A stretch of 64,000 bases of DNA from Terriglobus roseus (GCF_900102185.1 NZ_LT629690.1:3906001-3970000); one strand, 5' to 3'; shown: positions 42,836 to 53,120, numbered from the stretch's first letter. Numbers and translations are program-made. The notes: generated by a model not told the origin, from the sequence alone.

Positions 42836-43819
42836 CTATCTGCTGACGTCGCCGGTTAAGCGATACCAGTTGGCGTGAGCGATTTTCTCTTTGTCTTCTG
42901 CACTGATGGGGAGCTGTTCCAGGAACTGTCTCGGCGCTCCGCCGGGACGGTACTGATAGGGATAGTCCGCCGAGAACAGCACGCGGTCGATGCCAACAAC
43001 GGCGACTGCGTGACGGAAGTACAGCTCGTTCCACATGCCACTGGGTGTGACGTAGAGGTTCTCGCGCATTACGTCCAGTAAAGGGCGCTGCAACGTCTGT
43101 ATGCGGCTCAGGTTCTTCAGGCGTTCGGTGTAGAAGAGAACAACTTCGCCCCAGTGGCCCAGGATCATCTGCAACTGCGGGTGTTTATCGAAAACACCTG
43201 CCAGGATCATGCGTACAAACTGAATACCCGCTTCGTAATGCCAGCCGAGACCAAAAGTGGCAAAGGCGGTGTCGGTCATGTCGTTGAAGCCGCCGTAGAG
43301 GGTTTCGCGCACAACCTGCTGCGGGATTTGCGGATGAATGTACATCGGCACGCTCAGCTTTTCCGCCATGGCGAACATGGGCAGAAAGTCTGGATGGTCG
43401 AGATTCTTGTCGCGCGTGCGCCCGCACAGCATCGCTCCGTGAAAGCCTAGCTCTTTGACTGCTCGCTCCAACTCAAGTGCGGCTTCTTCCGGTGCAGCGG
43501 TGGGGAGTGTTGCGAATCCTTGAAAGCGGTCAGGATGTTTTGCGATTGCCGCGGCAAGAAGATAATTGGTGCGACGCGCGAGTGGCACGCTGACTTCCGC
43601 ATCAAGATTGTGCAGCGCAGGCGTGGTGACGGAGAGCACCTGCACGTCCACTCCGCTTTCATCCATCAACGCAATGCGATCTTCGTCGAGATCGTCGAGG
43701 CGCGATTCGATCTCACCACGATCAAAGGCTGATGTGCCTTCCGTACCAATTGCAGAGGCGGCCCAGGCGGCGCGAATGTCTTCTGTGAGGAAATGTTCCT
43801 CAATCGCGATGATCTTCAT
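42836..43819 (-). CDS. Amidohydrolase-2 family protein (ACMSD / gamma-resorcylate decarboxylase-like)
   Basis: The 327-residue protein begins MKIIAIEEHFLT, where the usual HxH of amidohydrolases is replaced by E-x-H or EEH as in the ACMSD/LigY branch. Further metal-site residues are H in VPMYIHPQIP, H in MILGHWGE and D in LFSADYPYQ. This branch contains non-oxidative decarboxylases and hydrolases of aromatic acids. The substrate is not known. No signal peptide is seen. Confidence 0.85.
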   Translation of the reverse strand: MKIIAIEEHFLTEDIRAAWAASAIGTEGTSAFDRGEIESRLDDLDEDRIALMDESGVDVQVLSVTTPALHNLDAEVSVPLARRTNYLLAAAIAKHPDRFQGFATLPTAAPEEAALELERAVKELGFHGAMLCGRTRDKNLDHPDFLPMFAMAEKLSVPMYIHPQIPQQVVRETLYGGFNDMTDTAFATFGLGWHYEAGIQFVRMILAGVFDKHPQLQMILGHWGEVVLFYTERLKNLSRIQTLQRPLLDVMRENLYVTPSGMWNELYFRHAVAVVGIDRVLFSADYPYQYRPGGAPRQFLEQLPISAEDKEKIAHANWYRLTGDVSR

Positions 43820-43831
43820 GGAGTATCAGAT

Positions 43832-43862
43832 GCGCGTCCCACCCTTGCGGAATGGGACGCGC
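43832..43862. other. GC-rich hairpin between DUF4097-like and amidohydrolase genes
   Basis: A perfect 10-bp stem GCGCGTCCCA with an 11-base loop and its complement. No T-tract follows on either strand, so it may be a processing or weak termination signal after the DUF4097-like gene. Confidence 0.5.
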
Positions 43863-43880
43863 GACATGATGTTCGTACAG

Positions 43881-44681
43881 CTACAGCGCTTCGATGCGGG
43901 TGCTGCCGCTGCCCGCGCGAATGCGAACTTCGGGACCACCGCCATTCAATGTGCCGTGTACCGAATGCCGGTTGCCCATGTCACCCGTGGTCATCATGGG
44001 GAGTTCGCTATGGAAGCCGCCGCTACCTGACGTAGCGTCCACGTTTGCATGCAGGTCCCGTGGGAACGCGAGGTGGATGCCGCCGCTGCCGACCTCAACG
44101 GTCGAATCACCGTCCATCTGCTGGCCAGCACGCAGGCGAACCGTGATGCCGCCGCTGCCCGAATGAATATGGAACTGGCTAAAGCCACCGTCGGCGTTGA
44201 AACCACCGCTACCCACGCTGCCACGCAGATGGCCTGCGCTATCCATTACGTGCACGCCACCGCTCCCAGCGCTGATGTTGATGTTGCCATTCACCCCCGT
44301 AAGCTCCGTTCCTCCGCTGCCGGACTTCAGCGTAACGTCGCTGGCAGTGGGTGTCTGAATCGTTACCTCAGGCGAGCGACCGTGGCTGCCGTGCCACCCA
44401 TATTCATCACGGCGCTTCAGCGAAAAGGTGACCACATTGCCACCGCCGCTCTCTTCCAGCTTGTAATCGCTCAGGTTCTGGTCATGAGCTTCCACGTGGA
44501 TGGTGACCGAACGGCAAGTGCCGCAGGAAGTGGTGTGAATGCTTGCCTCGCCTGTGCTTACGTCCAGCGTGACGCGACCGCTCACGGGGTACGACTTATC
44601 CCACGTTTTGCCGGACTGGGCATGGGTGGCAACGGAAGTGACGAGGGCGACGGTAAGAACCGCGAATGAAGAAATGCGCAT
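43881..44681 (-). CDS. Secreted DUF4097-like beta-repeat protein (GSGG-repeat version)
   Basis: ATG 44681 gives 266 residues with a signal peptide (MRISSFAVLTVALVTSVATHA). It is a paralogue of 32648-33502: the head TWDKSYPVSGRVTLDV, the CGTCRSVTIHVE segment, the SPEVTIQTPTASDVTL segment, LAFPRDLHANVDATSG and the end NGGGPEVRIRAGSGSTRIEAL all align. In every repeat the marker is KSGSGG, SAGSGG, SVGSGG, HSGSGG or EVGSGG instead of GDG. It probably folds as a beta-solenoid outside the cytoplasm. Function unknown. Confidence 0.78.
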   Translation of the reverse strand: MRISSFAVLTVALVTSVATHAQSGKTWDKSYPVSGRVTLDVSTGEASIHTTSCGTCRSVTIHVEAHDQNLSDYKLEESGGGNVVTFSLKRRDEYGWHGSHGRSPEVTIQTPTASDVTLKSGSGGTELTGVNGNINISAGSGGVHVMDSAGHLRGSVGSGGFNADGGFSQFHIHSGSGGITVRLRAGQQMDGDSTVEVGSGGIHLAFPRDLHANVDATSGSGGFHSELPMMTTGDMGNRHSVHGTLNGGGPEVRIRAGSGSTRIEAL

Positions 44682-44882
44682 GGCCGGGAAATCCTCTGCC
44701 AAACAATACGCAGGAAACTGGTTGGCGGTTCGGCTTTTTTTAACGCGATTTGGATTTGGCAGTCGCCCGACATTTTTCTCGGTGGCAAAGCGATCTTCTT
44801 CGCAATCTATGAGATCTGTTGGTTTTCCCCGCTATAGTGTGTGGAAAGGTTAAGTTCCAGTTCCTACCGGCGTTTGCCCGGC

Positions 44883-44916
44883 CTCCGCCTTTGATCTTCA
44901 GGTGCGGAGCAAAGGC
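44883..44916 (+). other. Possible H-type pseudoknot in leader of unknown operon
   Basis: CTCCGC (44883-44888) pairs with GCGGAG (44904-44909), and GCCTTTG (44887-44893) pairs with CAAAGGC (44910-44916). The order A-B-A'-B' allows an H-type pseudoknot or two competing hairpins, about 50 bases before the start codon at 44964. Speculative. Confidence 0.3.
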
Positions 44917-44963
44917 GTTACTGAACTCGCCGCATAGTGACCATCAATGAGAGGGAGCCGAGG

Positions 44964-45995
44964 ATGGACTTTTCGGGTTTGGTGAAAGGTGTTCAGGATT
45001 TTTGGGACTTCATCTGGCCACCAATCTTTTGCATTGTGGCGCTGACAGGCATCCTCGTTTATGTTGCACCGCAGACATTCAAGGTCGCCTTAGCAAAGCT
45101 GACGAACCTGAAGCCCGACGACCAACGCCAGGTTCAATTCTTTAAGGTTGCCAAACGCTTCGGTTTCGACAAGCTGCTCCCAATTATTTGCGCGTTCTTT
45201 CTGATTTTCTTTCTGGATGTTGTGCGCAACATCGTTGTCATGGGTGGGCAGGCGATACCCCCGGTGATCAGTTACACACCTTCGGCCATGCTCCTTGAAC
45301 ACAGCAACGACTCGATGATCGAGTGTTTGTGGATGACACGCAGCCAGGCGATTCATCTGCAACAAGAGGCGGCGCTAAAAGCAGCTCCTCCAACTCCGCA
45401 TGAAACCGAGGGCGCGTCACAAAAGGACCCTGCCCCTTTTCACCTGGACACGCGATATGGTTTTGTAACCTTTGAAGAAATCTCCCAGCTCATTGATGCA
45501 GCGGCTGTGGAGGCTTCAGCACAGCACAAAGACGCTGGCCCCGTGAAGAGCCTGCACTATGCAGAAGAAGATATCAACGCGCCGCACATGGCATTCAGTG
45601 CGCTCAAGTTTTTGTTCCTCTACACGCTGGTCGTGAGTTTCATCGAACTGCGACGCTCGACTACGCGGTCGCGCGTGGTCTTCAGAACAATCTTTCTACT
45701 TGCTGTGATCGTTGTCGGAATGTTCGGGTACTTCCTGCGCTATCTAAGAGCCACAGAGAAAGTGCAGGAGATGAAGCGGTACGTCGCTCGGGCTTATCCC
45801 CTAAGCGGCACCATGAATTGCGAAGCACTCGACGATCAGACCAGCCTGGAACTGCACAACTTGTATGAGGGAAGAGCAGAGCGGGAATCAGAATGGCGTA
45901 GACGCTGGTGGTCACTGCGGTTTCCAGACACCACCATCGTCAAATGGAGTTGGGAACAGGTCACCGGACAGCGGCTGCCGAATTCCGGCCGGTAA
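44964..45995 (+). CDS. Unrecognised four-helix membrane protein
   Basis: I do not recognise a family. ATG 44964 (GAGGGA seven bases upstream) gives 343 residues; the in-frame GTG at 44937 lacks a ribosome site. Four hydrophobic segments are visible, around residues 14-36 (PPIFCIVALTGILVYVA), 68-90 (LLPIICAFFLIFFLDVV), about 215-235 (LKFLFLYTLVVSFIEL) and about 245-265 (IFLLAVIVVGMFGYFL). Between the second and third is a ~120-residue polar domain; the C-terminus (about 80 residues) is basic and tryptophan-rich. The next gene begins on the base after the stop, so the two are coupled. Confidence 0.65.
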   Translation: MDFSGLVKGVQDFWDFIWPPIFCIVALTGILVYVAPQTFKVALAKLTNLKPDDQRQVQFFKVAKRFGFDKLLPIICAFFLIFFLDVVRNIVVMGGQAIPPVISYTPSAMLLEHSNDSMIECLWMTRSQAIHLQQEAALKAAPPTPHETEGASQKDPAPFHLDTRYGFVTFEEISQLIDAAAVEASAQHKDAGPVKSLHYAEEDINAPHMAFSALKFLFLYTLVVSFIELRRSTTRSRVVFRTIFLLAVIVVGMFGYFLRYLRATEKVQEMKRYVARAYPLSGTMNCEALDDQTSLELHNLYEGRAERESEWRRRWWSLRFPDTTIVKWSWEQVTGQRLPNSGR

Positions 45996-46514
45996 ATGGC
46001 TCTGTGTCCCATTGCGCTGATGAGAAAAGAGGCATCTCCGTTGGATTTCGACAAGATTATCTGTATCGGTTGGTATGACGGAGTTACATCTGGACTTCTT
46101 ATCAGCTCAGATCCAGTGAGGGCTTTCCGGTTTGATTTGATCGCGTGGGATGCATCACAGGACCGTCGAATCTTCGCGTTGTCCCCACTGGATGAGGACA
46201 AGTTTTACGAAGCTACGGATTTGCTTAAGGAATGCAGCCCAATGACATGGCCCCGATGGCACCCGGCATTGCCTCAAAGAGAAGACAATCGAGCGATGCA
46301 CGAGCAGTTAGATGACATTTTGAAGAGCGCCGCAAGACCGGAGTATGTCTTTGGTGCCGATGCTTTGCTCGAAACGATCTATGTCATCAAGGAACTAGCG
46401 CTACCAGAATCACATCTGTTGCCTATCGTCCCGCCTGACTTCTTCTCTGGTGAGTTAGAGCTAATGGATTTCAACTACTGGGCCAGCTATCTAGGCATGC
46501 AGTCGGATTCCTGA
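45996..46514 (+). CDS. Unrecognised soluble protein, second gene of a coupled pair
   Basis: I do not recognise this 172-residue protein. It starts directly after the TAA of the membrane-protein gene; an internal ATG at 46020 (MRKEASPLDFDK) is an alternative start. The sequence is acidic, without signal or membrane segment: DFDKIICIGWYDGVTSGLLI is followed by FRFDLIAWDASQDRRIFAL and a helical C-terminal half ending LMDFNYWASYLGMQ. The zero-gap arrangement suggests a cytoplasmic partner of the membrane protein. Confidence 0.6.
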   Translation: MALCPIALMRKEASPLDFDKIICIGWYDGVTSGLLISSDPVRAFRFDLIAWDASQDRRIFALSPLDEDKFYEATDLLKECSPMTWPRWHPALPQREDNRAMHEQLDDILKSAARPEYVFGADALLETIYVIKELALPESHLLPIVPPDFFSGELELMDFNYWASYLGMQSDS

Positions 46515-46648
46515 GGGAGCAAAGCACCCCCCCGCCGTTCCAATGGATCGATTCAACCACTTCATCGCTTTACCTGCATCCAACCTTCTATCCGGCCTCG
46601 TCTTGTATTGTTTAAGTCCAGCCGGTCAAGATCGGGTACGGAGATCGT

Positions 46649-48292
46649 ATGGCACAGATCAAGCGTGGTTGGATGGTTCTCGCAGCCGTTATTGTCGTTG
46701 TACTGGTTGGGGTCTTCGCGATCAGTCATCTGCTGGATGCAGACACCTACCGCAATCGCATCGAAAAGGCGCTCTCCGACGCGTTGGGACGCAACGTGCA
46801 GTTGGGACATCTTGATTTTTCACTCTTCTCCGGCAGCCTGGTCGCGGAGTCTCCTACCATTGCCGACGATGCCGCCTTCAGCACTCAGCCTTTCCTCTCC
46901 GCAAAGGACGTCCGCATCGGTGTCGAGGTCATGCCGTTGCTGCTGCATCGTCAGGTCCATATCCAGGGCTTCACCATTGACGAGCCAAAGATCACACTCA
47001 TCCGTGCGGAAAACGGCACATGGAACTACTCCAGCATCGGCGGCGAAGGGAAGGCCAGGACTTCGCGGGACACCAGCGACCTAATCCCAAACCTGACCGT
47101 CAACAAATTCGACATCGTCAACGGAACCGTCACCGTTGGTACCTTGCCGCAGCAGCGAGAGCCGCGCGTCTACACCGATCTCAGCATTCATGCGCAGGAT
47201 TTCTCCTTTAGCAAGTCTTTCCCCTTCACGCTCAGCGGCAAGCTGCCTGCCGGAGGAAGTCTCGATGTGAGCGGCAACGCCGGCCCACTCAACCAGCATG
47301 ACGCTTCGCTTACACCGCTCACCGCGCAGGTCGCCCTGAAGCATGCTGATCTTGTCTCCGCTGGCTTCGTCGAAGCTAGCCAGGGAATCGCCGGCATTGC
47401 CGACCTTGACAGCAAGATCGTTTCCAACGGTCAGACCGCGCAGGTGGATGGCACCCTTCACATGACGCAACTTAAGCTGGCTGCCAACGGCACACCTTCT
47501 TCTCAACCGGTCGATCTGAAGTTTTCCCTCCTGCAGAACCTTCAATCGCTCTCCGGCACCATTACCAGCGCGAACCTGCAGATCGGCAACGCGGCACTTG
47601 CGCTCACAGGGACTTACCAGACGAGTGGCAACGTCATCTCGACGGAATCCCACGTCGATGGCAGGAACATGCCGATCGACCAGCTTGTCGCGTTTCTTCC
47701 TTCGCTCGGCATCCAGTTGCCCTCAGGCTCGAGACTGCAAGGTGGCACGTTGACCACCGCGCTCAATATCAGCGGACCGATGAAGGCGCTTGTCATCACC
47801 GGCCCCGTGCAGGTGGCCAACACGCAGCTCGCCGGCTTTGACCTTGGCCAGAAGCTTGCCAGCATTCAGTCCTTCACCGGAGCGAAGACCGGCTCAAACA
47901 CCACCATCCAGACACTGAGCACCAACCTGCGCTACGCCGCCGACGGTATCCAGACCAACAATCTCGTCGCCGTTGTATCCGGCCTGGGATCGGCAACCGG
48001 CAGCGGGAGCATCAGTCCCAGCAATGCGCTGAACTATCGTCTGTTGGTCAAGCTCTCGTCCAGCGGCGTCGGAGGAATCGCGACCCAGGCCATGAGCATG
48101 TTACCTGGGGTCTTTGGCTCTGCCGTAAGCCAGACCACCAGCAACGGCATTCCCGTAACCATCAGTGGAACCACAGCGAACCCCACCTTTACCCCTGATA
48201 TGAATAAGCTCATTGGCGGTGCCGTAACGCAACAAAAGAACACGCAAACCAACAACCTGGGCAAAGCCCTCAGCGGCTTCTTCGGCCGATAA
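46649..48292 (+). CDS. AsmA family protein
   Basis: The 547-residue protein starts at ATG 46649 with GGAG five bases upstream. It has one N-terminal membrane helix (WMVLAAVIVVVLVGVFAI, about residues 8-25), then the AsmA head (DADTYRNRIEKALSDALGRNVQLGHLDFSLFSGSLVAESPTI) and a long beta-rich repeat region, ending with AsmA_2-like VSGLGSATGSGSISPSNALNYRL. AsmA-like proteins span the periplasm and are linked to phospholipid transport and outer-membrane homeostasis. A second, more distant AsmA-like protein is encoded at 60013-61752. Confidence 0.88.
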   Translation: MAQIKRGWMVLAAVIVVVLVGVFAISHLLDADTYRNRIEKALSDALGRNVQLGHLDFSLFSGSLVAESPTIADDAAFSTQPFLSAKDVRIGVEVMPLLLHRQVHIQGFTIDEPKITLIRAENGTWNYSSIGGEGKARTSRDTSDLIPNLTVNKFDIVNGTVTVGTLPQQREPRVYTDLSIHAQDFSFSKSFPFTLSGKLPAGGSLDVSGNAGPLNQHDASLTPLTAQVALKHADLVSAGFVEASQGIAGIADLDSKIVSNGQTAQVDGTLHMTQLKLAANGTPSSQPVDLKFSLLQNLQSLSGTITSANLQIGNAALALTGTYQTSGNVISTESHVDGRNMPIDQLVAFLPSLGIQLPSGSRLQGGTLTTALNISGPMKALVITGPVQVANTQLAGFDLGQKLASIQSFTGAKTGSNTTIQTLSTNLRYAADGIQTNNLVAVVSGLGSATGSGSISPSNALNYRLLVKLSSSGVGGIATQAMSMLPGVFGSAVSQTTSNGIPVTISGTTANPTFTPDMNKLIGGAVTQQKNTQTNNLGKALSGFFGR

Positions 48293-48324
48293 CCGTCGCG
48301 CAACTCTACGCTGACTCTCAAAGC

Positions 48325-48346
48325 AAAAAACCCCGCTTTCGCGGGG
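48325..48346. terminator. Terminator hairpin, copy A of the rpoD-end duplication
   Basis: CCCCGC-TTTC-GCGGGG (48331-48346) with an A-run before it gives a T-run on the minus strand. It serves the small membrane-protein gene and possibly asmA from the other side. It is part of the duplicated segment described under the repeat entries. Confidence 0.8.
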
Positions 48347-48408
48347 CCTTTGGTTGGTATTGTGTTGGCTTAGTATTCCTTTACGCTGTCCACGAATGCC
48401 TTGAGCTT
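48331..48408. repeat. Direct repeat copy A: rpoD 3' end plus terminator
   Basis: These 78 bp match 48827-48904 at 72 positions by my hand alignment, offset exactly 496 bp. The copy includes the terminator stem, the spacer TTGGTATTGTGTTGGCTTAG and the last codons of rpoD. Five of the six differences fall in the coding part, mostly at codon third positions. Confidence 0.9.
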
Positions 48409-48411
48409 TCT
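48370..48411 (-). pseudogene. Displaced 3' fragment of an rpoD gene
   Basis: In the rpoD frame the minus strand reads [13 protein letters not shown] and a stop, against [13 protein letters not shown] at the end of the intact gene. Upstream of this the match fades through a 4-base length difference, so only the tail is present. The fragment overlaps the C-terminus of the 92-residue ORF in another frame. Confidence 0.85.
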
Positions 48412-48659
48412 GTGCTTGGGGCTTTCTCTTTAAGCCTTATCTGAGATAAGCACACCCATATCATTACGCCTTGTGATCCCAAGAATCCAAACATGGTCAC
48501 CACTGTATTCCAACGCGCAAACATGTTTGGCGAAGCGATGAAGAACAGGCAGAGCAGAGATGCAATCGTCACTATCCCAATGATCATTGACGCGAAGATG
48601 CCTTTGACTGCGACCCTAAAGCTCTGATCGTTCACTTCTCCTCCGAGGATCTTGCCCAT
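48381..48659 (-). CDS. Small two-helix membrane protein between rpoD-end repeats
   Basis: I do not recognise this 92-residue protein. It has two hydrophobic segments, about residues 20-42 (GIFASMIIGIVTIASLLCLFF) and 52-72 (VVTMFGFLGSQGVMIWVCL), and a polar tail. Its last residues (ESSRHSWTA) come from reading the displaced rpoD tail in another frame, so the present stop was acquired by the duplication. The ribosome site before ATG 48659 is weak. It is the only candidate gene in the ~500-bp insert. Confidence 0.45.
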   Translation of the reverse strand: MGKILGGEVNDQSFRVAVKGIFASMIIGIVTIASLLCLFFIASPNMFARWNTVVTMFGFLGSQGVMIWVCLSQIRLKEKAPSTESSRHSWTA

Positions 48660-48821
48660 TAAGGTCTGAGCTTGCGTGAATCAGGATACGCCTTGCTTAT
48701 TCTGCGAATGTAGAGAAACGTCAACATTTTTCACCACTTTGACATCTTCGGTTGCTGCCCGCACCAATCCTATTGAAGTCGTTTTCATTGCCTGCGTTTT
48801 ATGCAACGCGCTAACAGGACA

Positions 48822-48847
48822 AAAGGCCCCGCTTTCGCGGGGCCTTT
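48822..48847 (-). terminator. Terminator of rpoD, copy B
   Basis: A perfect 11-bp stem AAAGGCCCCGC with loop TTTC lies 19 bp after the rpoD stop; the minus strand reads through the stem into CCTTTTG. Confidence 0.85.
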
Positions 48848-48865
48848 GCTTGGTATTGTGTTGGC

Positions 48866-50560
<1,695 letters not shown>

Positions 50561-50855
50561 GGTGTTTTCCGTCCAGTCCCGAAAATTGTGCACAGAAGCC
50601 GACGCGCCAGGTTGCAGGCGCAGACACGACTCCCTTTATGGATGCGATGTGCATGAGCGGGGAAGCATAGGGCGCGGTATCAAAGACCGCAGGCGCAAGG
50701 TTGACAGCCGTGTGAGGACTGGACCACAAAGGCGCACTTCTCCAGCGAAGCACAGAGTAGCACATTCTTTTAGACGTTACCTAGAGAAAAAAGACGCAGA
50801 AGTATACGCCCTGCGGATTTCCCCTGCCTTTATCGCTGTACGGTTCGGCTAAGGA

Positions 50856-51635
50856 TCAATCAAGCCTTACGAGATACGGCAAGGCGTCAGGCTCTGCCGT
50901 GCGAAGAGTGTCAGCAATGGCCACCGCCTGTCGCTTGTCGTACCCGACCGGGTTAATGCGGACCCAGTGTCCTGTAGGCCCTTGAAATTCCAGCACTTTA
51001 GCGGTGCTGTAGCGCCGTTGCAGATCATTTTGCAAACGGAGGGCGTTGCGGGCGTCCTGGAAGGCACCGATCTGAACGCACCACTTTCCAGTAGGCGAGA
51101 CTCCGGCGCGCTGCTGCAAAACCTCAATCCGCACCTGCGTTACGCCGGCTCGGTAGACGCCTGTGGCTTTGGCTGCGGCCAGCGATAGATCAAGCACCCG
51201 TCCGTGTACGAAGGGGCCGCGGTCCGTGATGATCACCACTACTGATTGGTTGGTAGCTGTATTTGTTACGCGGACGGTGGTTCCCATGGGCAATGTCCGG
51301 TGAGCTGCGGTCATTGCGTTCTGGTCATAAGGTTGGCCATTGGCAGCCTGACGGTTGTGATACGGCGGGCCATACCAACTCGCAAGACCTACCTCCACGC
51401 TTGAATCGCGGGGTGCCAAAGCATTGTCGTTCCAGTTGGGCGGAGGAGTGGCATACGAAGGCAACGGACGGCTGGATGCCGTCGATGGAGGATAGTTGTG
51501 GGATGGTGGGGGTGGCGGGTAGTTGCGCGACACCTTGGTCTTGTGGTGGCAGCCAGTCGTGAGCAGCACAAGCAATAGGCTGGCAAACACCAGTCCTGCA
51601 CGCTGCCATTTGCTTGGGTTAACGCTTGCGGTCAT
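50856..51635 (-). CDS. rlpA: RlpA-like lipoprotein with DPBB and SPOR domains
   Basis: ATG 51635, seven bases after GGAG, gives 259 residues. A lipoprotein signal ends in LLTTGC; a proline-rich linker follows, then a double-psi beta-barrel domain (GLASWYGPPYHNRQAANGQPYD, MGTTVRVTNTATNQSVVVIITDRGPF) and a C-terminal SPOR domain (WCVQIGAFQDARNALRLQNDL). RlpA proteins are septal lytic transglycosylases or peptidoglycan-binding lipoproteins of the outer membrane; SPOR binds denuded septal glycan. The start overlaps the small upstream gene by 17 bp. Confidence 0.92.
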   Translation of the reverse strand: MTASVNPSKWQRAGLVFASLLLVLLTTGCHHKTKVSRNYPPPPPSHNYPPSTASSRPLPSYATPPPNWNDNALAPRDSSVEVGLASWYGPPYHNRQAANGQPYDQNAMTAAHRTLPMGTTVRVTNTATNQSVVVIITDRGPFVHGRVLDLSLAAAKATGVYRAGVTQVRIEVLQQRAGVSPTGKWCVQIGAFQDARNALRLQNDLQRRYSTAKVLEFQGPTGHWVRINPVGYDKRQAVAIADTLRTAEPDALPYLVRLD

Positions 51636-51804
51636 CCACCTTCTCCGCAAGTTTATGTAGTCCCTCCGCGGCTTTTCGCAGCGCGGACGAGCCCTGCTGC
51701 CGCACCTCTGGCACCACCTCGTCGTTCAGGTAACGGATCAGGCGTTGCAGCTCCGCCTCGGCACGGTCGGTTGCATCCTGTACTTCACGATTCCAGTCGG
51801 CCAT
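51619..51804 (-). CDS. Small helical protein upstream of rlpA
   Basis: This 61-residue protein (MADWNREVQDATDRAEAE...) is one amphipathic, charged helix, possibly two (LQRLIRYLNDEVVPEV and LRKAAEGLHKLAEKV). No named family is recognised. Its 3' end overlaps the start of rlpA by 17 bp and contains the rlpA ribosome site, so translation is coupled. The frame stays open upstream, but ATG 51804 follows purine-rich GGGAATCGGAAG. Confidence 0.6.
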   Translation of the reverse strand: MADWNREVQDATDRAEAELQRLIRYLNDEVVPEVRQQGSSALRKAAEGLHKLAEKVDDRKR

Positions 51805-52013
51805 CTTCCGATTCCCTTCCCGCGCCAATGGGCGCACGCATCCACTTGCAATTAGACCCGTATCCACAGGAAGGTTCTGCGGGGAATTCTCAGGAGTTGC
51901 CGCTTGAGTTAACCCCGCGCATCTGTGCAACTCAAGCGAAACAACAGGCTTCCAATCTGCGATGGACCGGAGCACTCTGTAATGAGTCCCCCGGAAAAAA
52001 GGAAACCGCCACG

Positions 52014-52799
52014 TTGAAGCGATATCTCATTGCGTCTGCCGCCTCTCTTTTGCTCTCGCCGCTGCTGTTCGCTCAGAAAGCGAATCTGCAGCCCGTGGCA
52101 GAGTCGCGCCTGGAGCAGACCGTACTGCTGCCGGATGCACCCTCAACTGTGCGCGATTCGCTAGAGGATCAGGCCGATCAGAAGAATGCAAACTCTCCCA
52201 TCCGTGCGAATGTTGGGAACTACGGACGCCCCGTAGCGAAGAAATACGCGAGCCTGATCTATCCCGGTCAGCAGGCGCTGCCCCTGAGCGCCACGGACAA
52301 AATGGTCTATGCGGTTCCTGACGCATTTGGCCTGATGAACCTAACCAGCATCATGGCTTCGGCAGGATGGTCGCATCTGGTGAATTCTTCGCCACACTAC
52401 GGCACCAACGGCGAAGCCTTTGGCAAACGTGTGGGAGCGGCCGCATTGCGCAACGTGACGCAAAGCCTGAGCACTGATGCTGTTTTTGCGCCGATTTTCC
52501 ACGACGATCCGCGCTACTACCAGATGGGGCAGGGCAACGGATTCTTTAAGCGCGGCTTCTACGCTGCTTCCCGCGTGGTGGTGACGCGATCCGATAGCGG
52601 ACACCAAACTCTGAATGCCCCTCTGTTGCTTGGCTACGGCACCGCAGCCGGCATCAGCAATTTCATCTACCCCGATCAGGACACGGGAGCCGGGGCGACG
52701 CTGGCCAACTACGGAACATCGCTGGGTGGCGCAGCCATTGGCATGCTGGCGAATGAGTTTCTGGATGACGCTCTGCGCATCGTTCACTTGCGGAAATAG
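52014..52799 (+). CDS. Exported protein of unknown function, acidobacterial type
   Basis: TTG 52014 gives 261 residues with a signal peptide (LKRYLIASAASLLLSPLLFA, cleavage after FAQ). The mature part has no cysteine, a short N-terminal linker with VLLPDAPSTV, and several hydrophobic, glycine-rich stretches (FGLMNLTSIMASAGWSHLV, LLLGYGTAAGISNFIY, YGTSLGGAAIGMLANEFLDD) that recall outer-membrane or membrane-associated proteins. Similar proteins, as I remember them, are frequent in acidobacterial genomes without assigned function. The frame is open 81 codons upstream, but that part overlaps the divergent small gene and lacks a signal. Confidence 0.65.
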   Translation: MKRYLIASAASLLLSPLLFAQKANLQPVAESRLEQTVLLPDAPSTVRDSLEDQADQKNANSPIRANVGNYGRPVAKKYASLIYPGQQALPLSATDKMVYAVPDAFGLMNLTSIMASAGWSHLVNSSPHYGTNGEAFGKRVGAAALRNVTQSLSTDAVFAPIFHDDPRYYQMGQGNGFFKRGFYAASRVVVTRSDSGHQTLNAPLLLGYGTAAGISNFIYPDQDTGAGATLANYGTSLGGAAIGMLANEFLDDALRIVHLRK

Positions 52800-52835
52800 T
52801 GTGTTTCCCGTGAAACGCCATTTCGCGTCATGAAA

Positions 52836-52865
52836 GAAAGCCGACTAAATAAGTCGGCTTTTTAT
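52836..52865 (+). terminator. Rho-independent terminator
   Basis: A perfect 10-bp stem AAAGCCGACT with loop AAATA is followed by TTTTTAT. The rest of the 321-bp gap 52800-53120 presumably holds the promoter of the radical SAM gene; I see no convincing boxes or ORF in it. Confidence 0.9.
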
Positions 52866-53120
52866 CGGGGAAAAGTAGCCCTTCCGTTCACTGCAAGAGA
52901 TCGCCGTTCGCTGCTCGATGTTGCTGTTCCATAAATCGCGGATGTGCCCCCCTATTCCTTCCGATACCCTTTTTGAGGCGCAAGTCCCTGTGTCTTTGCG
53001 GGTTCGTGCCGAAAGTTTGGAGCTTGGGATGGATCTCAAACATCTTTAAGCTCGTCGCATAGATTCATTCAGCCCGTCCACGTGATCCACACGGGGTGAG
53101 GCATTCGTTCAGGAGAAGGT

